Assembly: GCA_964035545.1 (NCBI GenBank) | Contig: OZ037767.1 | Span: 9,104,207-9,168,206 of the forward strand | Origin: Bugula neritina | Lineage: Eukaryota > Bryozoa > Gymnolaemata > Cheilostomatida > Bugulidae | Direction of reading: 5' to 3' | DNA length: 64,000 nt | Translations under genes and position numbers: made by a program | Part shown: positions 48,016 through 61,060 of the stretch, one piece after another | How the letters are laid out: every line of letters starts with the position of its first letter | Numbering within the stretch: position 1 is the stretch's first letter | The notes under the pieces: model-generated | The model's database searches: none | What the model saw: only the letters and a program-made list of their open reading frames with translations | What the model was told of the DNA's origin: nothing

Positions 48016-51000
48016 TCATGCATTGGACGACACGGAGGAATCCCTCTGTAACAAGGCTTTAGAATGGGAAGGAGACACACCATCATCTGAACCTATAAGA
48101 TTAACCAAATATGATGCATGACCCAATAAATCAGTTATATCAGCATTGTTCAATAAGAAATAATATTTCAACTTGACACCTTGGTATTGGTAAAAAATTA
48201 AATTATTTGGAAACAATCGCATATTACAAAAAATCAAACCCAATTATCTGAATCAGGCAATCTAGAAAAATCATTGCATCAATAGAAACAAATAAGAAAA
48301 AAATTGTCAACATATTTTTAAAGCAGCAGTAACTATAATAATTACTATTATATTTACACATTTTCTTTAGTTATAAAAGCTTGACCATTTGGTAATACAT
48401 TTTACAGCAGACACGGATTCCAAATATAGATGGTAACTGATATAAAATATTAAATATAGAATATATTTAATTGAAGCCGGAAGACACCAAACTACTTCAG
48501 AATCCAATTGGGTCTGGAAGATGGGATCAGCAGGGAATCTTTGAAAGAACTCAAAAAATTTGTCAAAGTTGATGCCAATCATACTTCGACTCACTCACTG
48601 AAAGTGACTTTATTTTAAGTAGTAAGAAATTTGCCGCGAGAGTAAGACTGGACACCAAATATGACATAAATTATGAGTGAATTCAATTTAACAGTTAAAA
48701 AAATGTAGAGCCTGCTTATCATGCTGATAAAAATACAGAAAATATAATTACATGATTTTGAGATAACAGCTTAAATCTAGTGCAAACTAGAATGCTAAAT
48801 TTTAGTTAGAATGATAGCAGAAAGTTTGTGCCAATTCAGTGAGTAACACTACACAAGAGCCATCTAGGGTCATTGCATCAGGCATAGGGCAGGGTTTAGC
48901 TCATGTTTGGAGTTGTTGTATTACGCATTAATTACTAACAAGAGGTCACAACTTCAACAAAATTAAAGTGTTAGTCGCAAGTGAATGGAGTCAGCTGCTG
49001 TTTAGAAAGAGAAGTTTGAGAAATAGAGAAGCTACTACTGTACAAGGCATCTTACATTGTATAAACACTAATAATAGATTCACCTGATAACCCCATCTCC
49101 GTTCTCCAGACTAATATATCCCACAGCGACTATATTCAGAGAAAATAAAACATACTAGTTGCAGAGGATCAAAGGGAAACATTGAACTTAAGCTGGTAAT
49201 CACTAGTATGATCAGACAGACGTAGCAGTTAGACACAGTGGTTAGAGCATTTGCAGCATGGGAAAAACTTTGTATCTTTACAGCTGCAAAATGTGAAAAT
49301 CTGGAATGTTAATCATAAAAGTGTTTTAAGAGTTCAAACCTGAGGGTCTGTAAAATTGAACTTTTAAAAATAAGCTTAGGCTAACTATTAATTAAGCAGT
49401 ACAGTGAAGACCGCAGCTTAAACCAAGATACTGGCACATAGAATCCATAAATTTAATCTATCAGCTAACTATCTCTAGAACAGCTTAGATGCCAAGTTTT
49501 CAGGTTTTAGTATTACAATGCAATTTGCATTCCCTCAGCTGGGAGTTTATAGCATTACTTCAGTGGTGAAAGTAGCTTAGGAACTTCTAAACCCAAAGTA
49601 TTACACAGCTTATTAATTTGAATATTAATGTGAACACAGGAAGAAAAAACTTAAAGTTGAAAGTAACAGCAAATTATATTAAATATTGAAGCACTAAGGA
49701 CAGGATCTACGTGAATCGGTGACAAGCCATGGTTGGCGAAACCAATAGTTGGCAACATTAGATAACAAAGTGAGACACTTGGTATGTATATTTGGTGAAC
49801 ACAACTGCAATAAACAAGATAGAGAGCTAGAAAAGCTGATTTAGAGCTAATAAATGATTAAACCACTACAAACACGACTACCATGGCTTGTTACCGACAA
49901 CATTTCTCCCCTCAGAACAAGTCGATGTCTAAAATATGGAAGAGGAATGGGACTTTGGAAGGGGGTCTGAGAGAGACTGCCTTCACCAATCAGACTACAT
50001 GTGAACTATATACTTGCTAGTGTAGATGATACTTTCATTAATATCATTGGGCAGATGCACATATGTGTCTGAATATGATTGGATAGAGGAAGTACTGCAG
50101 CAACACACGTCTAGGTGTGTGTCTAAGCAGATAGGATTATTACCCTCGTCATTTCCGTTAGAGTCCGGTGAGTCAAAGTCTCCCGATGCAGATAGAGACT
50201 CCCTGTTAGATGGATGGTGGAAGTCCAGAGGTATATTCTCCCTGATGTACCTCCAATACACCCCCAGAGCTGCCACACTCAACACAAACATCTCTGCTAT
50301 GATTGCCAAATGATGAATTTCTACAAAGTTGAATAGCCGATGGGTTAACCAACCAGCAGTGCTTATAATACTCAACATAAGTAATACACTACAGTGATAT
50401 ATCTAGATTCTAGCAATAGGTTGTTCACTAGCTTATTCATTGAAATACCAAAAATGTTTCTTATTGTGGCTCATCATGTTGCAAAACAGCCAGTGCCCAG
50501 CAGCCTAGTACCTGTAGAACCAACTAATCGAACTAAATAAAAGGAAACTGTAGGAATAGTTTTTCTAAGACAGACTAGCAATATATCTCTGAAAGCCAAA
50601 TGATCGTTATATCAAAAACTTTTTAAGCATCAAAGTTGAAAATATTATTTATAATATAAGGATTCAGAATTTAGATGGTTCAACGTTGTTCGTTATCCTA
50701 TAGGAGAAGTGTGCTAGAGGTAGTATAAGTTGTGTGCTAGAGATGGTATAAGTTGTGTGCTAGAGATGGTATAAGTTGTGTACTAGAGATGGTATAAGTT
50801 GTGTGCTAGAGATGGTATAAGTTGTGTACTAGAGATGGTATAAGTAGTGTGCTAGAGATGGTATAAGTAGTGTGCTAGAGATGGTATAAGTTGTGTGCTA
50901 GAGATGGTATAAGTTGTGTGCTAGAGATGGTATAAGTTGTGTGCTAGAGATGGTATAAGTTGTGTGCTAGAGATGGTATAAGTTGTGTGCTAGAGATGGT

Positions 51001-54000
51001 ATAAGTTGTGTACTAGAGATGGTATAAGTTGTGTGCTAGAAGTGGTGAAGTATAATATATAACATATATTACATGCAGATTGAATGACCAAAGAAGCAGG
51101 GAACAACAAAATGGTCTTTACAATTCTCAGTTAAAATGTTTTTGGATGAACTTGGATAAATCTACAGTGATAAGCTATAAATACATGACTACAGTGACCA
51201 GCATAAACACCACTGTACCAGCACCGCGTATACAACTTACAACACACCAAGTGTTGAACTTTAAACTTCAAAAAAATACAATATGCTTGATTTACTTTTG
51301 AATATTTTTCAGTATATTAGAGCCAATTAGATTTCTAAGAATCCAGTTCCTGGCATCACAAACTAATATGTGTTACAGCTAACAGTATGTGTTACAGTAT
51401 GTGCTAACATACTAACATGTAGGAGCATGTCGTGAGTTGGTGAGAAGATAACTCTAAACGTAAATTTGTACAGTGAACTACTTTATTGACTGAGTACAAA
51501 CCTAGCGCCCGTGATTTGACAGGTAAATATGGTGTACAGTCTAGGAAGTTGAAGTTAGCAACTTGTGTAAGTATAGCATCCTGTAGACTGCCACAAATCA
51601 TCACCAACTGAAAGACCACAAACTTGCCACGTATGTGAAAGTGTGAGAGACGTTGTAGAGATGCCCTGAATATGATGATGAGAGGCCACATGGCTATTAA
51701 TGTGGTGATCATGTTCACTAGGGCTATGTAGGTAGAGGCTGACTTGAATGGCTACAACAGACAACACTATGGTTCACTTTAACCTGAACAACACTATGGT
51801 TCACTTTAACCTGAACAACACTATGGTTCACTTTAACCTGAACAACACTATGGTTCACTCCATTTAAACTGTAGAGTACTTATATGACAGTTAAGATGAA
51901 ATACAGATACTGGGAGCACAAACAGAGCTCATATGTATTTCATAGCAAATGATAGAACAACTCCTTATTGCTAACATTATGGCTACCCTGAAAGTACAGA
52001 TGGGAGACGCATTTTGATGGGGCTTGTATTGGTGGACCACAGGGTTTATATTTTCATTTAATAGATTATGTAAAGGCCAGATCTAAAGTGAAAATCAAGA
52101 ATTAGTAACACGCGATGTGTTTGATACATGGTGAGGGGGGTGTACTATGAGCCCTAAATTCATACTGATTACATTGAGGGCTAACTTTGTGTGTCGATTA
52201 TTAAACAGCGCTAGATCTATTTCCTCCTAGGACATAGAAATTCATATCCAGATAACAACAGATGTTTATTGTCACTTATATTAAACTATCACATAAAGCA
52301 TAACATCTACTTTCAACAACAAGTAGGTCACATGGTAAGAAGATAATACTAAGGCAGACAACTCCATAATATGAAACTGATTTCCCATATTCTGATAGAG
52401 GAATCAAATGACACACTTACCTTCATTTGACCACTGATATCGTCTACAAACTCGTATTTGTCCTCCACCCACAGTATCATGGAGAGAACCAGCAGCACTG
52501 GTCTGAATATAAGGAACTGTATTGCGCCAAGCTTCATTATGTGCAGCTGCTTTCTACAGAGATCAGCATAGACACTATCAACAGAGCTTGCAGGGGACTT
52601 AATTAGCAGTGATTACATGCAGCATTCACCCTGCACACTGTTTAATTAATGAACTATCAGTTTACAGTTTAAATTTAAAAATTTATCCTAATGCATTCAT
52701 GGCTCAGTATTATCAGATGCATAAACCAGCAAGAAGTAGTGTTCACAAAACACAGACACACAGACATGTTCCAGAAACTGCTAACCAGATACTAATTTCT
52801 AAACTGGCAGAACTTTCATCACATCCATAGAGAATAGTCAGTAGACTACATAAAGTTGAAGATTTGCTGTTAGCAGAGAGCGTATAGAGCAGATAATCAA
52901 CCTATTGCTGAGTAGCAGCTGGACAATTGACTAGATTACATGAGATGGTAGGTGGGTGAACAGCCGGGAACGGAAAACATGGATGGAGCCAGTCTTATAT
53001 TTAGAAGCAGAAGGTCGTTGAATGAGTTTGTAGAATATATTTTTATAGGCAAATGGGTCTTGACACAAGACCACCTCTCATGCCTGAATATGTAACCATG
53101 AAGTTATCCAACATGGAATTTGCCTTCTCATCAATGACAGCATTACATGAGAATGCTGGATACAGGTTGGCGACTACTACAGTGACAGTAGTGTGGGGGA
53201 GGTGTAGTCAGTGACAGTAGTGTGGGGAGTCAAAGAGTAACAGTAGATTGAGGGAGGTGTAGTCAAGCATGTGATGAAGGCATTTATAATGGCTGTATTA
53301 ATCAATAGGATTAGTTAGAAGGGGTATTGACTTTTCTTAGTCAAGAATTTTAATATCTGCTAACAGCAAGGAACAGGCAGCGTGGTCACTGCATGCAGAC
53401 ATTATATGAAGACAATGCATGTGTAATCTATATGCGGAAAGTATATGCAGACAGTGTATGCATATAGTGTATGCATATAGTGTATGCATATAGTGTATGC
53501 ATATAGTGTATGCAGATAGTGTATGCAGATAGTGTATGCAGATAGTGTATGCAGAAAGTGTATACATAGAGTGTCTGCATACACTATCTGCATATTATAC
53601 TGTATGCATACACTATATACAGACAGTATATACAGATAGCATATACTGTCTGTATATACAGATAGTATATACAGATAGTGTATGCAGCCACTGTATGCAT
53701 ACACTATCTGCATACACTATCTGCATACACTATCTGCATATTATACTGTATGCAGACAGTGGGGTCAGTAGAAGTACATTGAGTCTATACAGTTTGCAGC
53801 CTACCTTGTAGTATGCACTCTACCCACAACTCTTAACAATAGCATCCCTATTGAGAAGGCAGCACAAGTTGAGACAGCTTATATAAACTAATATTATATA
53901 CTAATGTGTACAGCAAGTCAGCATGTTGGTGGTATAATGTCATTTAGCCTATAATCAATACCCTTTCCTCTACGCAGCATAATACTGGTGTTTGTAGCTT

Positions 54001-57000
54001 TTGTTCAACAAGTTATTCAGAGTGAAGCTAACTTTTAATCTCAATGGTGGTTGAGAGGAAGTGGACTTATTAATGTCAACGTACTGCAAGACTTACTACA
54101 CTTACTCCTGCAGTATATCACACCTACCAGCAGTATACGTGCAACATCCAGGGCCTCTCTACAAACCTCACTCTTTGTGTCATTCATTAGGACTTAAAAT
54201 TTTAAGAACATAAAGTCCTGGCTAAATTTGTAATAAGATGAGCAGTAGTAAGACACACTAGACCTGGCTATGTGGGTGTCTAAACTGAGGCTATAGTACG
54301 TGTAGGTAGGGGTGGGAAGACACTGTGGGCTGTCAGCTGGTGCACCCGGGTTATGTAAGCTTCACACAGTGTATGTTGGGTATTGCTGGGTTATTTACTA
54401 GTAGATTACTGTAATTACATTCTGGCCCAAAGCATGAGAAGAACAGTAATTCAAAGGCAGAGTCTACAAGATTTGTGTATTGATTCTCTATACTCCTATT
54501 TGCTGCAGTAGAAACACACGTGACATAAAAATAAAATAAATGAATGAATGGCGCACAGTACTGCTCAGTTATAACCTGGTGGTAAATGTCTTACTTTTTT
54601 AGAGTAAACTTCCGCAAGCAGAAGAAAAGACAACAAACTGGAGGGACTTGCATACTGACGGCGGTTGAAGAGAAAGTTTCTATCATCTTTTTCTCTCCAC
54701 CATAATACATGAGCATAAGCTGTAGAAAGTGCCACAGGGTGATGGCAAAATATCTGCAATGTAAAATTACAATAATACTATAGTGAGTTAGAGCATACTG
54801 CACTGTCTAATATGTGACTGCAAATAGTTGAAGATCACCTTGCGGTGACACATGTATTATAATATTTCAAACTCAGTCAATAAATTGTTCATAGTTGACT
54901 TTATTTGATTACAGAAGAATTTGTAGCAAGTTGGTTGCTGGGTCATAAAGCACTCCCAGTATTATGTATATGAACTCCAGCATGGCTCTGCACATGCAAG
55001 TGGAGATGATATGCTTATGCAAGTAGAAGTGTATTGAGAGATGGTAGAGTACCAGGCCATGGGGAGACTGATAGTGGTAGTCCACAGTCTAATCATACAG
55101 ATGTTGGTGGTCAGAGTGGAGAAACCTTAGCCAAGACAAGCGACAGCATACCTAACTATTAGCAGCACTAACTTTACTGTGACCGATGGACTTTGGGCCA
55201 CATAGAGTGGAGTAGTTATTCTAAATTCTAAAGGTTAGACAAGCTGCATAGCCCAGTAATAATAGGGGAGATGGTTATAGACACTACTGCATGAAATTCA
55301 GATATGACATCAATGAGAGCATATTATATAAATACTAGATATAAATTAGTCCTGTTGCAGTTCAAAGTTGATGAAAAAAGGTAGAAATTTTGTAGTTGAG
55401 ATTTGGGAATATCATTAAGTAATTGAGGCAGCCTAGTTGGAAGTATAACAGGAATATCAGCCTAAACATACAAACAGCAGGAGTCTTGCTATTTGAGATA
55501 TTTAGATGTTTCCAGTTTATTATCAAGAATATGTAGCATTTGAGACCTTTGAAAAAAACTATGCTTTAGAGAAACATTTTCTTGAAAGAAAATATCATGT
55601 TCCAGTTAAATGCAAACTTACAAAACAACATAAAATGGTATAAAATCTCAGGTTATTGAAATGTCTGTATGGTGGGAGTAGAACACTGGAATGCCACATA
55701 CTTGTATCATTACCATACGCCAAGCAATGCCTTATAAGTAGTCATTCAATCGATCAGCAGTTAAATTTTATCAATAGATGAATTGAACTGAAAGAATTGA
55801 TAAAAGGCTATTTATTGCACAAGCTAATAAAAGAATGATTGGTGGAACTTAGACCTAGTTGGCTGTGATGAAACCACTTGACTGTAAACAATAACATAAA
55901 CAGTGATTCAGCTGGTAAAGTTAAGTTACAAAATACTGAATGTTAAGTTATCATTACTCCTATCAGTATAACATCACACCATGTATAACATTTCCTCTCA
56001 GTATGACTAGCATTACTATTATTGCTCATGGAAAAGAACACCATCAAATCTCCAGTGTCCATATCTAATGGCAATGTCATTCTAATACATACTAGAAAGT
56101 ATAATCAATAACTGTTTTTGGCACTCAAAAGTACTTTAATCAATCTATGATAACTTTTTTACATTATATATTTTAAAACCTGTTTTGGTAAATTCATGGA
56201 AAAATATGTGTAGAAATTTTCCTAGAATAACCAGGTAGCACAGGATTCTCGGTTCAGATTTCTTAATGAATTCACGACAAAAGTTAATTGAAAAATGCAA
56301 AAGAATATCGCACCGACAAATCTGTCAGCAAATGCCAGTCTGTGCAGCCTCCCTCGTTACCTCTATTATACTCATGCAATGAATTAGCCTTAGTTCATGC
56401 AATATTTAAGTTCTGACACTATTGTCGGTTGATATATTAAAACACATACAAGTAATGCAGTGTAACAACTGAGGCTGTTGTAAACTAATGGTTTAGCAAC
56501 TATTTGATAAGAAACAATGAGGAATGCATGTAGACCCTATGAATCATTATACAATGAAGTCCTAATATTTACTGCAGGCTGCATGTTTTTGGCAAATATA
56601 AAAATAAGACATTTAAAATCTGGTTTTCCCACTCTAATTTATATACATGTGCAAAATAATTCATCTGTTATGACTTTGAGGGCTACATAAGTGTAGGCTG
56701 GGGGGGCTATATCCACTCCTGGGGCCGCCTGTTGGACAGCACTGCCCTAGACTGTAGAATAGCAAGTGGCTTCTATCTACTGTGGCAATTAGTCACATAA
56801 GATAAGAAGCACCAAAGGTCCAGTAGTTGTAGCAGGAGATGTTAAGTAGCACATGTATCTAAATAGCCTAGCTAGGAGTAACCACACAGTAGAATGTACT
56901 AGAACATAGCATTGTGTACTTACACATTAGCTACAAGATCTAGTAGGGGGGCCGCTCTGGGTACCACCACTGCCAAGAGAGCCAATGACGAATACACCTG

Positions 57001-58138
57001 AAACAGAGAGACGTACGCTCATGAATTCATCATATCTACATAACTAAAGGTTTGTTCACTAACAAAGTAAAATAAAGTTTTAAAAACATGAAGAACCTTG
57101 CATCCTGATACTAGTATCAATGATCATCAAATAACAGAGTAAAGTTACAGTGAGACTACCATGTTGCAGTTACTGCCTAAGCTAACGTTTATTACTATTC
57201 AGTGTAACTGAATCATTAAGCAAATTAATCATTTTGCATTAGAATTTATATACATTCAGGTCTAGTCACTGCACAAACTCCCTATTCACATCAATTAAAT
57301 AGCAATAATAAAAAAGAATAGAGAAATGATTGGTTGAGTGCACCTGAAGCTATAGAATATCACAGGAATACAATTAAAAGCAAACAACTACTTTACTAGT
57401 ATTGATCCTGACTCACCGGGTATAAAGAAAGCAGCATTACCATTCGAATACGCCTCATAATATGCATTTTATTCCTGAGTATGCTCACTATTTCAAGTAC
57501 ATAAATGAGGCATGTTAGACTGCACAGCACAACAAACAGTGAAAACATGGCTGTCTTCTCCTGTAGCTGTAAAAGTTCTGCAACAAAAAGTAAAGCCTGT
57601 TAATATTATACGAGTTAGTGTCACTGGAGTTAGTAATATATATGTTACTAGATGTGTTAGTATTAGTATTATGTGTTAGTAATATATATGTTATTAGACA
57701 TGCTAGTATTAGTATTATATTATTATTATGTGTTAGTAATATATGTGTTGTCATATGTATTAGTTTATTCTGAAAACATTCTTACATTAATGGCCAGTTT
57801 ATTTACTTATAATATCAAATACTACCAAAATATGAGCCACTGGAAGTTTAATTATTTATCTAATTTGACTATGTGTTGAAAATATACACTATTAATATCA
57901 ACTTATAACTGCATAGTGAATCCTCCAATAGAAGCATGTCATTTTTCCAGCATATATGTGTATGTGTATTAGTACATATGTTACGTTACGTACATATATA
58001 TCTTATGTATAATTACTCACGTTTCAGATAGTAAGTAGAGTTTGGCACTTCATGTGGGCATATACTTAAAATATGAGTTGATGAGGCATTGTGTGAAGAG
58101 TTCATAAGGTGCCAGTCACTCCCAGACTGATCCATCAT
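48016..58138 (-). CDS. SLC51A: Organic solute transporter alpha (OST-alpha) homologue
   Basis: Eight minus-strand exons give 382 residues: 58138-58021, 57577-57417, 56997-56924, 54753-54595, 52553-52421, 51751-51502, 50320-50144, 48092-48016. The N-terminus is extracellular-looking with sequons (NSS, NAS, NST). Seven or so hydrophobic segments follow. Family landmarks line up with vertebrate OST-alpha (340 residues): VPRAAPLLDLV, LMLMYYGGEKKMIETF, a Cys-containing linker (PPVCCLFFC), LKKKQLHIMKLGAIQF, RGKFVVFQLVMI and DCTPYLPVKSRA. In vertebrates the protein forms a bile-acid and steroid transporter with OST-beta at the basolateral membrane; no beta subunit is in this window. The C-terminal tail is Ser/Asp-rich. 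Introns hold several minisatellites. A skipped 46-bp exon candidate at 49084-49129 would give a different C-terminus. Confidence 0.9.
49084..49129 (-). other. Candidate alternative exon of SLC51A
   Basis: Bounded by a good acceptor (TGAATATAG) and donor (GTGAATC) and entering in the same phase as exon 8. It encodes VGYISLENGDGV, reminiscent of VGYETF near the vertebrate C-terminus. Including it shifts the last exon and ends the protein after three more residues. Confidence 0.4.
50706..51047. repeat. 23-bp minisatellite, about 15 copies
   Basis: Tandem GTGTGCTAGAGATGGTATAA plus GTT units with few substitutions, in the SLC51A intron between 51502 and 50320. Confidence 0.95.
51761..51865. repeat. 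27-bp tandem repeat, 4 copies
   Basis: CAACACTATGGTTCACTTTA plus ACCTGAA repeated almost without change. The first unit abuts the acceptor of the SLC51A exon at 51751. Confidence 0.9.
53415..53765. repeat. 13-bp minisatellite with an inverted half
   Basis: Left part: repeated AGTGTATGCAGAT/AGTGTATGCATAT. Right part: the complement, CATACACTATCTG, repeated. Between them are mixed ATACAGATAGTATATACAG units. The whole can fold into a long imperfect hairpin. Apparent frames in both directions here are repeat artefacts. Confidence 0.88.
57620..57755. repeat. GTTAGTATTAG-type tandem repeat
   Basis: About three units of roughly 45 bp containing GTTAGTAATATATATGTTA and TAGTATTAGTATTAT, in the first SLC51A intron. 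Confidence 0.7.
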
Positions 58139-59094
58139 GCTGAAATATTAAATCAAATATGCGCAAACTCAACAATACAACTTACTGCATCTTTATAGAC
58201 GTAATCAAAGCTAGACTCCACAGTATGAAAGGTGATGGTTACAATCATGCTGTAGATCAAAGCTGTTAAATATTGTAAAATTATGCCAATTTGTGCATGC
58301 TGTCAACATGTAGCAACAGTAACCCTTGAGTAACACAAATTTGCTTTATTTCCTGCCTTAGTCACTCAAAACATAGTATAGTGAAAGTATGAGTCAGTCA
58401 AAATGGTTCGGTTAAACTTGAATAAGTTATTAAAAGTATATCACTTACTGTATTCTGAATGAAAGCTTATTAGGTCAAGACTGGAACCCAAAGGAGGGTA
58501 TGTAAATCAAAGGGTTATTCCAGCTTCATTATATTTAGTCAGCTGTTCAACTGTTGAAATAAATAATCAAATTAGTTGTCTCAATACTTCACTTTAGTTT
58601 TCTGTTTTACAAAAATGTTACTATCTTTTGGGAGTTCCAGCGTAAAACCGTGATCAACTTTCAAGTAAATTACAGTTCAATGAAAATTTAAAACCAAATC
58701 AGTTTCTTTTGATCTAGAGCAGCTTACAATGGATTGAAATAAAAAATTCACACTGTGACTGTAATACAAAAACCATTTTATGTATTAAACATAGTGCAAA
58801 ATATTTCTTTGAGAACTAGCAATTTATGTCCAAAATTACCTGTACTGACATATTATAATGAATAGAATTCAGCATATTAAACTGAAAATTAGAGAATTAA
58901 CTTTAAATTATTACTACAAATATTAATAACTAAAAGTGAGAAAATCAATATGAATATGAGACTGAAATTGCAACATTGATTAATCTAGCTGAATAAAATT
59001 AAATCACAAAGGGACTAAGAACTTTAACTTGAAGATCTTTTTAAATGATAACTTTCAAGTTTATCATTTATGTAAGAAAGTAACTGTAAGTACT

Positions 59095-59560
59095 ACTGCT
59101 TACTACTACTAGCACTACTATCACTATCAGCATCAGTAGCATGTATTAGCATAACCTCAACTTAAACTATAATTTAATAAGTATAACAATAAGTGAATAA
59201 CATTAACTGTAACTGTAAGACTAAGAGTAAGTCTAACTAATACAATAGTAATAGTAATAGTATTAGTATTACTATTTCCTATTAGTGATATTACTATTAC
59301 TAGTATTACTAGTATTACTACTTTTAGTATAAGTATTAGTATTAGTATTACTACTATTAGTATTAGTAATACTATTACATTTACTCTAAGTCTATCACTT
59401 ATATTACTATTACTATTAGTATTATAGTATTACTAGTAGTAGTACTACTAGTAGTACTAGTAGTATAACTATAACTATAAGTATAAGTATTACATTACTC
59501 ATACTCATAGTCATTACTATAACTATAACTGTATAAGTATAAGTATAACTATTAGTATTT
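59095..59560. repeat. (TACTAT/TAGTAT)n microsatellite
   Basis: Degenerate array of TAG, TAC, TAT and AAG trinucleotide-like units, partly self-complementary (CTAGTAGTAGTACTACTAG near 59435). Confidence 0.8.
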
Positions 59561-60107
59561 CATTTCAATGGAACGAGTAAATACATTTACAGTAATTTAA
59601 AATAGTTGTTAGCATTCAAGTAGAATATACGGTTAGTACAATTACACAGTAAATGAAATTATTATTAAGCAACTTAAATTAGCTAAACGCCGTAAACGGT
59701 CACGCAACTGCATTGCATCTTGAATCAGAATGCCAATGACTCAATGTTATTTTCAAGATTTTGGTGACCTATAAGAGAATCCGATAGGATAATCTTCCCT
59801 TTAATCGTTCAAACATGCAGTAGCCGGGTGGAGGGGTTTCGAATTTGTTCCGATAGTTTCTAGGGACAAAACGTTACTAAAGTTTTAGAAAACAACTCCA
59901 TATTGCTAAAACAAGCGAGTTCAGCTACGTAGAGAGAGCACAACTGAATGTGCATCGAAGGAGATTGGATCACAGCAATAAATTGAGGGTGGAGTGGCTG
60001 CATATCCCAATCTGGGTAGCGAGAGTTTCGGAGTTGTTTCATTCATTTGCTCAGAAAAGATTTACTTTAAACAGCACTACACCTTATAACTACACTTAGT
60101 AGTGTAG

Positions 60108-60205
60108 TGCTGAGTTTACCCAATAGCCATGTGGTTATCACACCTACTTGCAAGCCAGAGGTTTGTGGTTGGAATCCTGGTGGGAGAGGGGCAATTATTT
60201 TACAA
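60108..60205 (+). mobile_element. tRNA-like SINE head, unit 1
   Basis: TAGCCATGTGGTTATCACACC resembles an A-box region, and GGTTGGAATCCTGG about 35 bases on resembles a B box. The block CTGAGTTTACC...CCTGCTTGCAA is shared with unit 2 about 220 bp downstream. Confidence 0.5.
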
Positions 60206-60326
60206 GCTATTTCGACCTTTAGTGAAGTGTAGTAGTACTCCGAGGGAGTTGAGTGGCCAAGGGAGCTTGAAGTCTGAAGGAATAATAGAGACACCAGTGG
60301 AGTTCTTGAGAACTGGGTGGGATATG

Positions 60327-60420
60327 GTGCTGAGTTTACCTAGCTGCTCTGTAATTGGTTAGCGCGCCTGCTTGCAAATCAGATAGGTATGTGATCCAAA
60401 TCCTGGTTAGGGCAAAGTTT
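60327..60420 (+). mobile_element. tRNA-like SINE head, unit 2
   Basis: GTGCTGAGTTTACC opens the unit as in unit 1. TTGGTTAGCGCGCCTGCTTGC resembles an Ala-tRNA A box and anticodon arm, and TGATCCAAATCCTGG a weakened B box. The two units may be one dimeric element. Confidence 0.5.
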
Positions 60421-60966
60421 TTACAAATAGATGTGAATCCTGTTTCCTTATTATAGTCAGCATATGTATATATATTCGTATAGTTCTTGCTAAACAGTTA
60501 GCCTCTAGATTTCACAGTGTTATTATCACTTTTATTCTTAGTAGTTGCGTGTAATAAATCTACAATGTAATTCACTACAAATCAGCATATAATTGCACTA
60601 CGAACTATTCACAAAAAACGCATACCAAACGCCTTACAACCCTTGCAGACAAGTAACTTAGCCTACAAGACGATATCAGAAACTAAAGATTAAGATGAAA
60701 TAAAATATGCCCCAGGCCTTGCAAAAGGCTCTACTAGATTATAAACTTGGTTGTTTATAAGAGTCACAAGTTATACTAAAGTTAGTTATAGCAGTATGGC
60801 TATGTATATAACTGAGAGAAAATTCGTTTGATTTACCTTCCTTCCATAAAATAATATCAAAATTAAACACGTCTTTTATATTTAGCTGAAAAAAACTCAA
60901 AATAGGAATGCAGAAGTTGTTTCGACTTCAAAAATATATAAGCTTGAAAGTTGTCTGTTTATACAT

Positions 60967-60972
60967 TTTATT
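60967..60972 (-). terminator. Possible poly(A) signal of symplekin
   Basis: AATAAA on the minus strand about 90 bases after the symplekin stop codon. Confidence 0.45.
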
Positions 60973-61060
60973 GTATTGCACTGCATTTGTATATACATTG
61001 TATATTTATCATTCATATCTAAACAAATATATGTCCCTGTACAAAAAGCAACAAAGGTTG

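Larger units (their letters stand above)
58139..61060. other. Spacer between SLC51A (5' end) and symplekin (3' end)
   Basis: Holds the SLC51A promoter side, a long TACTATTAG/TAGTATTAC microsatellite (about 59095-59560), two tRNA-like SINE heads (60108-60205, 60327-60420) and the symplekin 3' flank. No coding exon is seen. Confidence 0.55.

Noticed and set aside
48367-48594. Minus-strand frame (SRSMIGINFDKFFEFF...) as an SLC51A exon
   Set aside because: No acceptor and donor pair in a fitting phase; skipping it gives a complete protein.
53337-53811. Long frames in both strands full of YTICIHYL units
   Set aside because: They are translations of the 13-bp minisatellite in several frames.
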